Below are positions 1-11,348 of a stretch of 64,000 bases of DNA, in pieces; the stretch's first letter is position 1; each line of letters opens with the position of its first letter. Below the pieces are notes generated by a model that saw only the letters and a program-made list of their open reading frames with translations, was not told where the DNA came from and ran no database searches. Source of the stretch: Gavia stellata. Taxonomy: Eukaryota; Chordata; Aves; Gaviiformes; Gaviidae. The position numbers and the translations under genes are program-made. The stretch lies in contig NC_082604.1 of assembly GCF_030936135.1 (NCBI RefSeq), positions 3,665,001 through 3,729,000 on the forward strand. The letters run 5' to 3'.

Positions 1-690
1 CCTCCCGGCACCGCGCCGTGACTCAGCGCTGCGGGGGGCCCCGGGCCGCGGCGGGGGGGGGAGGGGGGAGCGACCCCGGCCCCGCTCCCCCGGCGGCGGT
101 CCCGCAGCCCCCGGCGCGCCCCCGCCTCCGGGAGCCGCCGGCTGAGGGGGGGCTGTGGCGGCGGGAGGCCCGCGGGCCTGCCCGGGGCCCGCGGCGGGCC
201 CTGTTGTTCCTCGGCGGGCCCGGGCCTCGTGGCTCCGCGGGCCCCCTCGGCCGGGGCGGCGGCGGGCGGAGAGGCCGAGCCGCGGCTGAGGAGCTGCGGG
301 CTGCGCTGCCGCTCGCCCCGGCTCCCCGCGCCGCCTGCGCGGCCAGGAAAAGTGCCAGTCATGCTGCGGGGCAGGCCGGGCCTGGGCAGGGCCGCGGCGG
401 GCTGCCACGAGTAATGCCGGGCCGAGGCCTCGGTGCTGCGGGCCGTGGCCCGGTCGGGGGGCAGGGAGGGGGTGGCGGGCACGGCGAGGGCGAGCTGGTG
501 TTTCCCGGCCGCTCCCGGGGAGGGGGCCAGGCGAGGGGAGCCGCGGGGGAAAGGAGCCTGTCCGTTTTAGGCAGCCCCGTACCGGCGCAGGAGAGAGCGT
601 GCGGTGCTGCGGCGCAGCCGGTGTTGTGGCGTGCCTGCCTGCGCGTGCCGGCGTTGGAGTCCCGTGCCCTAGGCGGCCTTGATTTACTGT
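1..690. promoter_or_regulatory. CpG island, probable promoter region
   Basis: The first 690 bases are extremely GC-rich and dense in CpG, ending abruptly at an AT-rich stretch near 690. This is the usual look of a vertebrate housekeeping promoter with an untranslated first exon. It could serve the reading frame at 1007, whose upstream side has a good 3' splice site, or a gene to the left of the window, or both. The open frames crossing it on both strands are Gly/Ala/Pro/Arg-rich composition artefacts. No donor site could be fixed with confidence. Confidence 0.6.
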
Positions 691-935
691 AATTTACAAG
701 ATGAAGCCCAAAACCCAATTAAAAACTAATTAACATAAACAAACACGCTGTATTAGGCTTTGAACCGCACGGAGGAGCGAGATAGGCTCGACGTGCAGAT
801 GTTTAAATGGGCTGGGCTAACACAGCGGCCGTCCAACAGCAACGGAGTGCGCCATAAAATCCCAGATCTTATTGGTCTGAGCGCATTTTCTCATTTGTTT
901 ATTTTTGCTGCAGAAAAAAGAAAGCTTCATTTGAT

Positions 936-973
936 GTACTCCTTTTTTCCCCCCCCCCCCCTTCATCTTTCAG
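936..973 (+). other. probable 3' splice site before the 1007 reading frame
   Basis: A long pyrimidine tract including 13 consecutive C at 949-961 runs into CTTTCAG ending at 973, 33 bases before the ATG at 1007. This suggests that the coding exon is not the first exon and that a 5' untranslated exon lies in the CpG island. The stop codon at 983-985 lies after this acceptor, so the whole coding sequence can be in this one exon. Confidence 0.5.
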
Positions 974-1006
974 ATTATGTCATAACCACAAAATAAACGA
1001 GCAGTG

Positions 1007-1855
1007 ATGGAATCACTGGACACCGAGGTGAGAGCACGGAAGACTCTGGGGACTGTTGAATATGTAGAGTCTTCAGGTTTCACCCAGGGAATACTGCCAA
1101 CCAAGAAGGATGTGGTTCAGAATATGCTGTATTTATTGCAGCCCAAAAGAGCTGGCCAGGCCCAGCGGTCCAAAGAGGATGCGGCCCAGTTGCTCGCTGA
1201 GCACCTGCAAGAGCACTGGTTGGTTTGCAACTTGCACACCATCGCCACGCAAAATATAAAGAAACTAATCCTCAAAATGTACGAGGAGTTTACCAGATTG
1301 TATCAGACCAGAAAGCAGAGACAGAACCAGGCTTTTACCGAGCGAGCAGACAAATTCAATGAGAGTTCAGAGAAGCTCTTTGACGTATTTTGTACAGACA
1401 CGCAGACGAGAAATAAACTGGAGGAATACAGTGGAATAAAAATGACTAGCATCGAGTGGAAATTTCTTGAAGATCAAAGAAGCGAAAGAAAAATGTACTA
1501 TGAAGATTTCACAGACAAGCAAGAACTGAAGATGATGGAAAGAAGACAAAAGATACAATGTCTGGAGCACTTCAGAAAACTCGCCAAGGAGGAGAAGGAA
1601 GGAAGCAAAGCGAAGGAAATGAAATATAAAAGTGACGAGCAATCAGACGAAGGCACGAGTGTGGATGAATCCTACCCTGCGGAGGAGGAGAACGGCGGGG
1701 CTCCGGCCTTTTCGCTGCGGGGCAGGAGGAAGCGCCGGTGCACCACGACTCCTGCGAGCGCTGCCATGCCCCTGGAGTGCCAGCATATACGGATGAGCAT
1801 CAGGAGAGTTAGGCCTGGGTTCTACGAGACTGTGGAGAAGGTCAAAAACTGCTAG
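1007..1855 (+). CDS. uncharacterised 282-residue conserved-looking protein, single coding exon
   Basis: I do not recognise this gene. The ATG at 1007 is the first possible start: an in-frame TAA lies at 983-985, and the codon just before the ATG is GTG. The frame is open for 282 codons and uses mixed codons, unlike the GC-only artefact frames nearby, so it looks like a real protein. Residues 1-60 include GFTQGILPTKKDVVQ, followed by helix-forming charged sequence to about residue 200 that is rich in Glu, Lys, Gln and Arg. An acidic stretch follows at about 205-230. Then comes a basic cluster (RGRRKRR) that could be a nuclear localisation signal, and a short C-terminal tail. There is no signal peptide or membrane segment. 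The GILPTKKDVV start faintly recalls uncharacterised metazoan proteins of possible transposon origin; that is a memory, not a search result. Possible polyadenylation signals lie at 3279 and 4548. Confidence 0.65.
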   Translation: MESLDTEVRARKTLGTVEYVESSGFTQGILPTKKDVVQNMLYLLQPKRAGQAQRSKEDAAQLLAEHLQEHWLVCNLHTIATQNIKKLILKMYEEFTRLYQTRKQRQNQAFTERADKFNESSEKLFDVFCTDTQTRNKLEEYSGIKMTSIEWKFLEDQRSERKMYYEDFTDKQELKMMERRQKIQCLEHFRKLAKEEKEGSKAKEMKYKSDEQSDEGTSVDESYPAEEENGGAPAFSLRGRRKRRCTTTPASAAMPLECQHIRMSIRRVRPGFYETVEKVKNC

Positions 1856-4800
1856 CGCATGCCGCGGTCGGCCGGCAGGGCTGCTGGAGTATGAGGTGGC
1901 AATGCACACGTTAGGCAAGTTTGAAATCCCACCGTCAATTGGAAGTGATTGTTGTAGATCCCCAAGCCAGAGCTCAGGAACATCCTGCCTCCGGAGGAGA
2001 GCACTGGGACGACGACAACAGCGGCAAGGACTAAAACCTGTGAACTTGGAAGGCTAAGTAGTCAGCGGCTAATGACGCGAAGGCTCAGACATAGCAGATG
2101 ATCTAAGGTTACGTAGCATATAAGCCTCTTCTTCCAAGGTCCTGTCTACATCAGTGGGTTTTCGGAAGTCTCTCACCATTTCTGAGCCAGTGGTGGCCTA
2201 ACAGTGCGAAACAGGACTCGGATTTACTGCAGGGAAATAACTTGGACTTGTTGCTAACAGAATATGGGTGTGCTGCAAAGCCCTAACTCCTGCTGGTTTC
2301 GGTGGGAGTGAAAGGTGCTCGGCCCCTTTCAGCAGAATTTGGCATTTCTGCAAGGAAGGAAGCTGGTTTTCAGCTTGTATTACCCAGTCCCGGGGAGGCG
2401 CCCTGCGGTTTTGTGAAGGGATTGCTCTCTTGCTTGAGGAGGGGGAGAGAGAGATCAGGAGACATTTGAGTGCTTTGGCTGTAAAAGCATTGTTGATTCT
2501 GAATGTTTTATTCTAGATTCTATTTTAATGACGTTTCCTTGATCAGGAGAAACCTTACCATAATTGGATGAGTTTTAACACGAAGTCCCTAATCTAGGAT
2601 CTGAGGTGTGAATCCTAAATGAAGTGGTAATGTTTTTATTTTCCGGGGGGGGGGGGGGGGGGGGGTAAGATAGGGGGAAGGATGCAAATTGCATTATTTA
2701 GTTTTAAGATGGGAAGAGTTTTATAAACTGTCATCCTGCCTTCTTAGGATCCAGGGAAGAAAAAGCCTTCCCAGGTGTGGGTAGCTGTGGGATTGACAGC
2801 AAAAGGCACCTGAATCCGGGCTTGCTTTTCCACCCCCGAGGTCTGGAGTTTGTGTGAACAAAGTGTCACCCTCTTGCCCACGTACATCCTGAGCAGTGAC
2901 GTGTCTGTGATTTTTTTTTTAGATACCCGCAGTCCAAGGGTGTCTGCCGTTTTTAGTTAGAGTTGCTTTACTGGTTTTTAAAGATGAGAGACTTGAACAT
3001 TCAGTGAAACCCAGTGCTGGAGATCTCTCCGGTGAGAGTCCCAAACCTTGCCAGGCTACACTGAAAATTAAAATCCCCAAGTCTCTATTTGTCCACAGAA
3101 GGTCTCTGGTAGAAAGAGTGCAAACTTGCCTGGTTTTCAAATTTACCTTTCAGTGTGAACGTTGGTTTCCCCACTCCAGTATCTCAGCTTTTCCCCGTTT
3201 CTTTCCTCTCCGTCCTGCACATCATTTTACTGACATTAACTCGTGCTGTTTCATTCTTTGGCTTTTGCTCCCTTTAACAATAAATGCATGTACGAATAAT
3301 TTTGACAGTTCCTTTACTTTTGATGAATCAGTTCTTGGACTGCTTTGAAGTCCTATGCCAAAGGAGGAATGAAACGCAAATTAGCTGCTGGTCCAGTTGG
3401 GACACAGCAGAGCTAGCGAGCGCAAGAGGCGGCGGCAGCCCCGGCCTGGCTGCTCAGGCAGGCTCCGGCATACCTGCGCTCCGTCCCTCCGCCTGCGGAC
3501 GGATCCGTCCGGCTCCGAGCGATGCATCGGCTTCCCAGTGACCTTGCTCGTTAGTAATTGCCGGGATCCTTGTTCTGTGTCTCTGAGAAGTTCTTCATGG
3601 TAAGTTGCTCCAAAATATTTAGTGAACTCAGTGTATTCCGCATCACTCGTAGTGTCGTTACAGGTTTAATAGCACGCACCCACCTCCTGCAACACCCTTC
3701 AGCCTCCGCTGCTTGAGAGTTCGCAGCCCTCTCTCTCCTCCTCTCTCTGATGTGCTTCACTGACTTCCCCGTGCAAATTATGTCACGTTTAAACTATTTG
3801 CCTTCCAGCCCTGAGGTGCTGGACTTGAGCCCCTCACTGGGCTTCTACACCAGCAGCTCTGTTTCAGCAGGGAATATAGCCAAGCTCGGACCTCGCCGAA
3901 GTAGAAATTTTTTTCAATAACTGCTGTAAAACCCCCTTTGTATTACAAATATAGCTGACAGTATAAACGCTCGTGTGTAAAGCAAATCCACCGGGGTTGA
4001 CTCGAATACGGAACACAGCTGTATAGCGCTTTATGATTTTCAGGGATTCAGGGAATTTAAGGTTGTCGAATCTGACTTCCTGTATACCACAGGGAATTAC
4101 ATTTCATTCAGAAGCCCCACACTCAGCCTGCTAGTTTCGGTTTAACTGATGTGTCTTACAGAAAGTCGAGCTGAAGGCGTCAGAAGTCTGCCGTCTTCCT
4201 CAGTTACACACTTAGTGGTTTGTCACCTTTGCTGTTATAAAAAAGAAGACAAAAAAAAAAGTCTGACCATCTTCTAGGCTGTGATTCTTTTCATGACATC
4301 TTTTACAGGCTGAGCAGTGTTTATCGCATTTAAATCATATTTGTTTTTTTAACTGGGTTTGACTGTGGATAGAGCCAAAGCCTGGCTCTGTTTCTGCTGC
4401 AACAGGGGGAAAATTTCTAAATGATGTATTCTGATTACTCTTCTTTGGGACCATGGTGCCTTTTTAATCAGGACAGTAAATCTTGTCCCAGGATTCTGTA
4501 CTTTTGTACGTTAACAGTTGTTGACTTTCCTTTTTTGGTGTGTCCCAAATAAATTAATATAACATACCTCTGGGCTTTTGTTTCTTCTTTCTAAAGGGGG
4601 AGGAAAGAGGAAACTGAAGCTAAAATAAATCTTCTCTACTCCAGCTCTCTCCCCCGGGCTCTTGCAGGAGCAGCCGTGAAGCGTGCCGGTGGACCTGCTC
4701 TCATCCGGACTGCGTGGGGCAGCGGTAGGGAAGCTGCTAGAAATGGGAGTCTGGGATCGGGGCCCCACCCGGAGCCCTTTTTTTACCAAAAATGCTGGAG

Positions 4801-7477
4801 CCTGGAGCAGCCAAAGGTAAGGGGAGAGGGGTGAAACCTCTGCGCGCAGTGGCAGCCTTTCACTTCGGCTCTCGGTGTGCTTCAGACCGAGATGGAGAGA
4901 TCGGTATCGGAGACAAGGGGTAGGGGGCACCCTGCCTTCCTGGGGTGATCCTATGGGTGGGTTCCCCACTTCTGCCTGTTCTCTCCTGACTGTGATTCAG
5001 GGGCGTGTTGTACGAGATGAGCGCGGGGCAGGTGGTGTCCGAGAGACACGCAGGGCGATGGTTCGCACCACGGGACCTCGGCATGGAGGGGACATGGGAA
5101 AGGAAGAAGTTTGCTTCGACAGCTTTTTGCGGGAGGAGGGAATCAAGGTGCATCCCAGGGGCTACAAATGCTTTTGATGGATGCTGAGTTGGTGGTTTAA
5201 GTGGGCGTTTGTGAAGAAACATCTTCAGCCTTCACAGTCAGATTTGAGCTCAAACTGAGCTCACCTGCCTTGAACCTTTAGCTCTGATTTCTGCAAGGGG
5301 GGCAATAGAAAAGAGAGGGCATCCCGATACCCAAGCGTGGCCAGGCTCCTCTGCGCCCCAGCCTTGGGCCCTCGCAGCCGGGCAGGGTTCGTGCCAGCCC
5401 CAGGGAGGGTTTTACACCTCTCTGCAAGCGAAAGCTGACTTTTCGCGGCCCTTACAAGTACCTTCCAGCTGCCAAGGTCTGCTCTAAGCAAGGTCATACA
5501 GAAATACCCGTCTGATCTCCCAGGACATATGTGCCTCTTCACACGGCACCTGGCAGCTGCTGCTCTGCCCCTTGCGTAGCGTCTCAGAAAGGGGAAGGAA
5601 CATGAAAAAAACCAACCCAAAATGCAAATGAATGCACTACTGAGCGGCCTGGATGTGGAAAACAATCTGTCTGTGATTCAGAGCACAGAAACAGTCACGA
5701 AGATGGAATTTAAAACAAGTCCAAGCCCAGTGCCGCAGCACACGGCTCGCGGCTGCGTTGAGCAGCACCTGCCCACGAAGGGGTTCCCGTAACCGCGGGT
5801 GGGTGGGCACGGGGAGGGGACAGCACCGGCTGTCCCTGCAGCAAGCGCTGGAGCCTTGTCCTGGAGGTGCCGGACAGCTTAACGCAGGGTGACGGTGACA
5901 AATTGTGGCTCTGCAGGTGGGACACTGGGGAAAACGGTTTTCCTGGGAAGGGTGGAGCAGACCTGTGAAACCATGTCATGAGCGTGCTCGTGCTCAGCGC
6001 CTGTGGCCAGGCTGCAGGGGATCTCCAGGAGGGAAGACGAACCTCCCGTTTCACCCGACACTCATGTTTTGTCCCCTGGGCGGGTGCATCGAACAGGCAG
6101 CGGTGAAGCCGTCCCCACCACGGCAGCACTGGGCACCGAAATCCCAGCATGGGGCACAGCAACCTGGCACGGTGCCTGCCCAACCCCTATCCCATGGCTC
6201 CCAGTGCCTCCATAGGAAAAGTCACCCCAAACCCTGAAAGGAGCTTCAGGGCGAGCGTTTCCGTGGGTAAACACATTAATTTGTTAACCAGGAATATATG
6301 AGGGTATTTCCTGCTCTGGCAGAGGGTGTTGTCTTGTTATTCTTCCCGAGTTTCTGGACAGCAGCCGCCTCCTCCTGGCACAGCTTTGGAGCCAGCAAAT
6401 ACTGCTCCGGTCTTTTAGGATTTACCGGTAATTGTCCCTACCCGTATCGCCTGGCTCTGTGCAACGGAGTGTCCCCTCTTGCACCCCTTTCCCATCCCGC
6501 TCAGGTTGGGTTTTGCTGTACGACGGGCATCAGGCGCTGCCCTGCGGTATGGGTACGGCTGTGCACGGCCACGGCACCCCCGGCTGAGCCTTCCGGGCAG
6601 CAGGGACATGTCTCCAGAGGGAGAGAGGCTGGAAATTAATCCTGGGGAAATCCCAACTGTTTGGGAAGAGGGGTGGGGAGCTTTGGAGCTTTCTCTTTTC
6701 TGGACGCCTGGTATGGAGCGGCCAGACCCCCAGACTTTTGTCTGCCAGATGCTCCCAAGGAGCCAGTTTCCCCCAGCTGCAAGTTTTTTACATCTGCCTA
6801 CTTCCAGTGAAATCACTTGATGGCCCAATTTCCCGGAGCGGGCGATGACAGAGCCACGGGCAGCACCTGCCCAGGTAATCCCCAGGCTCGCTCGTGGGGC
6901 TGCCGTCACTCTGGCAGGCTGGAATTCAGCGGGGCGATGCTTCAAGCGGGCTGTTTGCTTGCTCAGCACCCGTAACTGTACCCAAACGCACATTCGCAGG
7001 CTCTCTTTGGTGTCAGTGCTTTCCTGCCGGCCCGCAGAAGGCAGTTTGCAGGTAGCCAGGGCAAATATTCCCGTTTTCCCCCACTGTCGAGACATTACTT
7101 CCCACGCGCTCCCGTGGCCGAGTTTCTGGATGAGAGAGGTAGGTGCTGCGGAAAGTCCAGAAATTTTGGGGCGAGGCCTGGTTGACCGCAGGGACAGGAG
7201 AGGTGGGGGCCCCCGCGCCAGCACCCCGGCTGACCCCCTCACCCCGGGGTTGGGCGCCCTTCACCAGCAGCGGCAGCTAATGTCAGGCCGGCTGTAGACG
7301 CCCCTGGCTGGGGAGCAGCCCGACCCCCAACCGGGGCTGGGGACGCTGTGGGGACAAGCCCAGCCATGGGGCAGGGACAGCTGGCAGCTGGGGGGGTGAT
7401 CTCAGGTTACACGGCCCCGTACAGAAATGAGTGGGGCCGCAGGATCCTGATGAAGTTCCCGCTGTCGCCGGCCGGGG
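1856..7477. other. no recognisable gene; 3' UTR candidate and intergenic DNA
   Basis: This 5.6-kb stretch holds no reading frame I can support. The first part is probably the 3' untranslated region of the 1007 gene, with AATAAA at 3279-3284 and a second AATAAA at 4548-4553 as candidate ends. The rest is moderately AT-rich to about 4600 and then GC-rich towards AIRE. Open frames of 100-275 codons between 4500 and 7300 overlap on both strands with no domain resemblance, so I treat them as chance. Confidence 0.5.
2645..2665. repeat. poly-G run of 21 bases
   Basis: An uninterrupted run of 21 G lies in an otherwise AT-rich region. It is a mononucleotide microsatellite whose true length is uncertain in any assembly. 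Confidence 0.9.
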
Positions 7478-7487
7478 CTTATTAAGG
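7478..7487 (+). promoter_or_regulatory. possible TATA-like element of AIRE
   Basis: CTTATTAAGG lies 46 bases before the AIRE start codon, inside GC-rich sequence. With the usual spacing it would place transcription start near 7510. The 5' UTR would then be only about 20-25 bases. This is inferred from sequence and spacing only. Confidence 0.35.
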
Positions 7488-7532
7488 GGAGCGTCGGGAG
7501 CGGCTGCTCGGCCCCGGCAGTGTCCCCGCAGC

Positions 7533-10500
7533 ATGGCGGGACCAGGGGGCGAGGGGGACCTGCGGCACCTGCTGAAGCTGCACCGCACCGAGATCGCCAT
7601 GGCGGTGGACGACGTCTTCCCGCTGCTGCACGGCCTGGCCGACCACGACGTTGTCCCTGAGCACGTCTTCAAGGTGAGGCCGCGGGGTGGGAGAGGATGC
7701 CCGTGCCGCAGGGACTGGGGCTGGCTGGTGGCACCGGGACGTGAGCCAACGGGCCACGGTGGCACCGACAGGAGACGCTGAGCCGGACGGAACGGGAGGG
7801 CTCCCACCGAGCTTTCCACGCGCTGCTCACCTGGCTGCTGGGCCGCGACGCTGCCGCCGTCCGCGACTTCTGGGCTGTCCTCTTCAAGGACTACAACCTG
7901 GAGCGGTACACCCGGCTCCGGCCCCTCCGCGGCACCTTCCCCAGAGGTAGGAGGGGGACGGACGGGGGGCGACCAACACCCCCGGGGGCTGCCGGCAGGC
8001 AGGGGTGACACCCGGGGCCGGCTGTGCCTGTCCCTCTCCCTGTCCCCTTTGCAGAGGTGGAGCTGGGGCGGCAGCGTCGCAGCAGGCGCCTCTCCCCCAG
8101 CCCCACGGCGCCAGCCCCGCACAGACCCCAAGGCAAGAGGAAAGCCCCCGAGGAGCGGGATGGAGCCCGAGCAGTGCAGCCCTCCCCACGGCACACCGCC
8201 AGCCCTGGTATGGAGACCTGGCGTGGGCTGGAGATGGGGTGGGGCACTGGGGGGGTCCCCAAGGCGCAGCGGGGTGCTATGCCCCCTGATGCCCACCCTC
8301 ACAACCCCACAGGGCCTCTGGCAAAGGCGAGGACCGTGAAGAAGCCGGAGGGTGCGGATGCCACCCGCACCGCACGTGCTGGCGGTGAGTGCCGAACCCC
8401 CCCGGGAGCAGTGTCTGCCTGAGCACCCTGTTTGCCTGTGGTCAAGGGCAGGGGGGCTGCCCGCCCCGCTGAGCCGCCCCCCCGCCTGCAGCCCTCCAGG
8501 CAGTGGCCACCTCGGTGCAGAGAGCGGTGGCCGTGGCGGGCAGCGAGGTGCCCGTCACCCGCGGGGCCGTCGAGGGCATCCTCATCAAACACGTGCTGGA
8601 GCCCGGTAGGTGCAGCCCAGCCCTGCAGATCTGCCCAGTTCAGCCCCCAAATTCAGAAGCCGGCCCCAGGCAGCGGGGGGGTGGGGAGGGGGCCCCGCCA
8701 GAGCTGCTCTTGGCCTCTCTTGCAGGCAGCTCCAAGATGGGCAGCAAAGCCGGGGACGAGCCGTACGCCCCGGCCGCCTGCGAGGAGTCAGGGGCCAGGA
8801 GCAGGAGCCGCAGCCTGAAGCCCCCCTCCCGGCCCAAGGCATCCCAAAGCGTAAAGACCCCACCACCACCCGCTTTCACCCCCGTTTTGCAGCTGCCCAA
8901 GGCTGTGGCGGGGGGGTTGTCCCTTCCTGGCAGCACGGCCATGGCCTGGGGGTGTCCCCCAGTGCCGGGCTGCCCCAGCAGCTCCCCCTAACCCCTCTTG
9001 TCTCGTCCGCAGAGCGGGGAGCCCCGACTGCATCCCCAGGGCCGGCTGCCGGCACCCACCGTGCACAGCCAGGACCCCGCGCCCCACCAGGTGAGCCCTG
9101 GGCATGGCGCCTGGTGCACCCCTGAGAGGCACCTCGTGAGCCGGGGATGTCGGGGTGTCCCTGGCGTGTCCCGTTGGCCTGGCCGGGCACAGGCAACCCG
9201 GGGCTCAGCTGCTGCGGGTCACTGGGCTACAACCGCCCAGAAACAGGCAATTTCCCCCCCCCGAAAGGGGTTGGTGTGTCTGGTGTGGGGTGGGTGATGC
9301 AGGGGGAGAGGGTGAGGGGGTTGACAGACTATGGGGTCCTCTGCCAGCGTGAGCCCTGCCGCAGCCACGGTCACAGCCTGCTGGGTGGTGGTGGCGGTGA
9401 CCCCCTGCCCTGTCCCCCGGGGCAGGAGAATGAGGACGAGTGCGCGGCGTGCGGTGACGGCGGTGAGCTCATCTGCTGCGACGGCTGCCCCAGGGCCTTC
9501 CACCTTGCCTGTCTGGTGCCACCGCTGCCCCGCGTCCCCAGGTGAGTCCCCGGGGCACCATGGGGACCCTGGTGCCCCCCGACTATCCCTCACTGCCCCG
9601 CTCCGGCTGTGCAGTGGGATGTGGCGGTGCGGCTCCTGCGTGGCGAGCGCGGACGAGCCGGGCCGGCTGCGGGAGGCCGACATGGCTGCAGAGCGACCCG
9701 CCGAGATCCCGGGGGAGGAGGCGTGCAGCACCCAGAGGGGTGGAGGTGAAGGAGGCATCTGCGGCCGCTGCTTCACCCGGATCCCTGTACCCCGACACTG
9801 CCCTGCAGCCGGTGGGGACCCCAGGTGAGCCCACCGCCATCCCCCTACACCCCAGCCTTAAATCCCCCCCCGGAGGGGGGCTGCCCTGATGGACTGTGTC
9901 ACCCCCGATGGTTGTAGGGGGCTGTTGCTCTGCACGTCCTGCGCGGGCACCCCGGACACGGGCAGCCTGGAGAGCGCTGCAGCGGCCAGCGACCACCCGC
10001 TACAGGCAGCAAAGGTCGGTACAACCAGCGCCCGGCCCTGGCAGAGGGGAACGGGCCGGATGAGGTGGCAGTGCTGGGTACGAAGGGAGCGATGGGGTTG
10101 AGGAATGGTGGTTCAGGCTGGGTGAGGGACGGAGCGACTGTAGCTGGAGGCAATTAGTGAAGCTGCGCCAGAGGGGACGCAGAGCATGAGCTGAGGCGGC
10201 ACCAGGTGTGGGATTGAACCTGGTCACCAGCCCTGACCCAGAGGGGTGCAGGCAGAGAGCAGGCAGGAGAGCTGGCAGGACATGTCCGTGTCTCCTTCCG
10301 CAGGCAGAGGACGGCTCCCTCGGCGGTGACCCTGCGCTGAGCAGGGACGAGCTCGACGCGCTCCTGGGTGAGGTACGGCACTCATGGGAACACCAACGGG
10401 CAGAGTCGATCCACAGGGGACCATGGCTCTGATGTGACCCACAGGGTGACATCGGGCTGTGGGTGCGGCAGGGAGAGCCGGGACAGCGCGGAGGGGGCGA

Positions 10501-10626
10501 GGAGTGGGATGGAAAGAGAGACCGACCCCCCGGGCTGTCCCGCAGGGCACCTGGGACGGGATCCTGCAGTGGGCGTTCCAGAGCATGGCACGGCCCCTCG
10601 CAGACACCCACGGGCTCTTGGCCTAG
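7533..10626 (+). CDS. AIRE: autoimmune regulator AIRE, 12 coding exons, 476 aa
   Basis: AIRE is the nuclear chromatin reader that drives promiscuous self-antigen expression in thymic medullary epithelium. Exons: 7533-7673, 7772-7946, 8055-8207, 8313-8384, 8492-8605, 8726-8850, 9013-9090, 9426-9541, 9615-9824, 9918-10014, 10304-10372, 10546-10626. Every intron is GT-AG and all phases agree. The HSR/CARD region is residues 1-105, close to human, with LRHLL at 10-14 and LTWLL at 66-70. Basic clusters at 111-117 and KRK at 133-135 fit the nuclear signal. A SAND-like segment starts near 185 ([14 protein letters not shown]). PHD1 has all eight ligands: C292, C295, C304, C307, H312, C315, C330, C333. 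The inter-PHD proline-rich linker is much shorter than in human. PHD2 (374-403) keeps only CxxC, one middle Cys and the last CxxC. LDALL is at 444-448 and the C-terminus ([14 protein letters not shown]) matches human. The donor after exon 10 (GTCGGT) is weak. Human AIRE is 545 residues. Confidence 0.93.
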
Positions 10627-10892
10627 TGAACACTGCCGCGGCAGCAGCCCCCCAGCACAGGCGGTGTGGGAACATGAGGGTGGAGGCTGTGCGGTGGGAA
10701 CGACACAGACGGTGCGGCGCCCAGAAAAAAAAGTGACATCACCAGACACAACAACACCCCAGCAGCTATACAAGCCACAGGGACACCTGAAAAATGTGGG
10801 TTACTGGTAATGAAACTTGAAAAAGCATACACACAGAAAAAATGTCCACAAATAGCAGAGAAGGAAAAAACTGGAACATTAATTAAAAGTGA

Positions 10893-10898
10893 AATAAA
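10893..10898 (+). terminator. candidate AIRE polyadenylation signal
   Basis: AATAAA lies 267 bases after the AIRE stop codon, in an A-rich region, and 150 bases before the first 5S gene. It is the only canonical signal I see between AIRE and the array. Confidence 0.5.
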
Positions 10899-11047
10899 AT
10901 AGGAAAAGCAAAAACAGGAAAAAAAAAAAGGCACTGCAACCACCAGCTTAACTCTCAGCAACGCTCACACAAAATGACTTCACAGATGCGAAAGCGAAGA
11001 AACACCCCAACAACAAAATAGACATCGCTGCACCGAGAAAAGAGCAA

Positions 11048-11167
11048 AAGCCTACAGCACCCGATATTCCCAGGCGGTCTCCCATCCAAGTACTAACCGG
11101 GCCCGACCCTGCTTAGCTTCCGAGATCAGACGAGATCGGGCGTTCTCAGGGTGGTATGGCCGTAGGC
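11048..11167 (-). rRNA. 5S rRNA gene, copy 1 (AIRE edge)
   Basis: This is the last gene of the array on the AIRE side. It carries a C-to-U change at RNA position 104 (plus-strand A at 11064). Its 3' flank is unique DNA, lacking the palindrome/CCAAT element found beside other copies. Distance to copy 2 is only 326 bp. Confidence 0.95.
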
Positions 11168-11348
11168 ACCCCCTCCCCCGACAACAGCCCTCTCGCCACC
11201 CGCCGCCACGCTGCAGCCCACCTACGGGGCGGCGCAACATGCAACCCCGGCGCACACCTGCCCCACCACCACCACCACCCCCCCACACCTGCCCTTCCCC
11301 GAGAGCCCAGCCGCTACACCCCAACACCAAAACGGGGGCCGCCCTGGC

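Noticed and set aside
18-692. 224-codon frame in the first 700 bases.
   Set aside because: It is a CpG-island composition artefact with frames open on both strands and no recognisable domain.
1004-1006. Start of the unnamed gene at GTG 1004.
   Set aside because: GTG is not a normal vertebrate start, and an ATG follows immediately at 1007.
7283-8302. Minus-strand 339-codon frame opposite AIRE.
   Set aside because: It is a GC-rich shadow of AIRE exons 1-3 and their introns, with no domain resemblance.
9746-9814. A 69-bp intron inside AIRE exon 9 (GTGAAG to TGCAG).
   Set aside because: Reading through keeps the frame and yields the PHD2 remnant CGRC; removing it would shift the phase expected at the next junction. 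Only cDNA could settle it.
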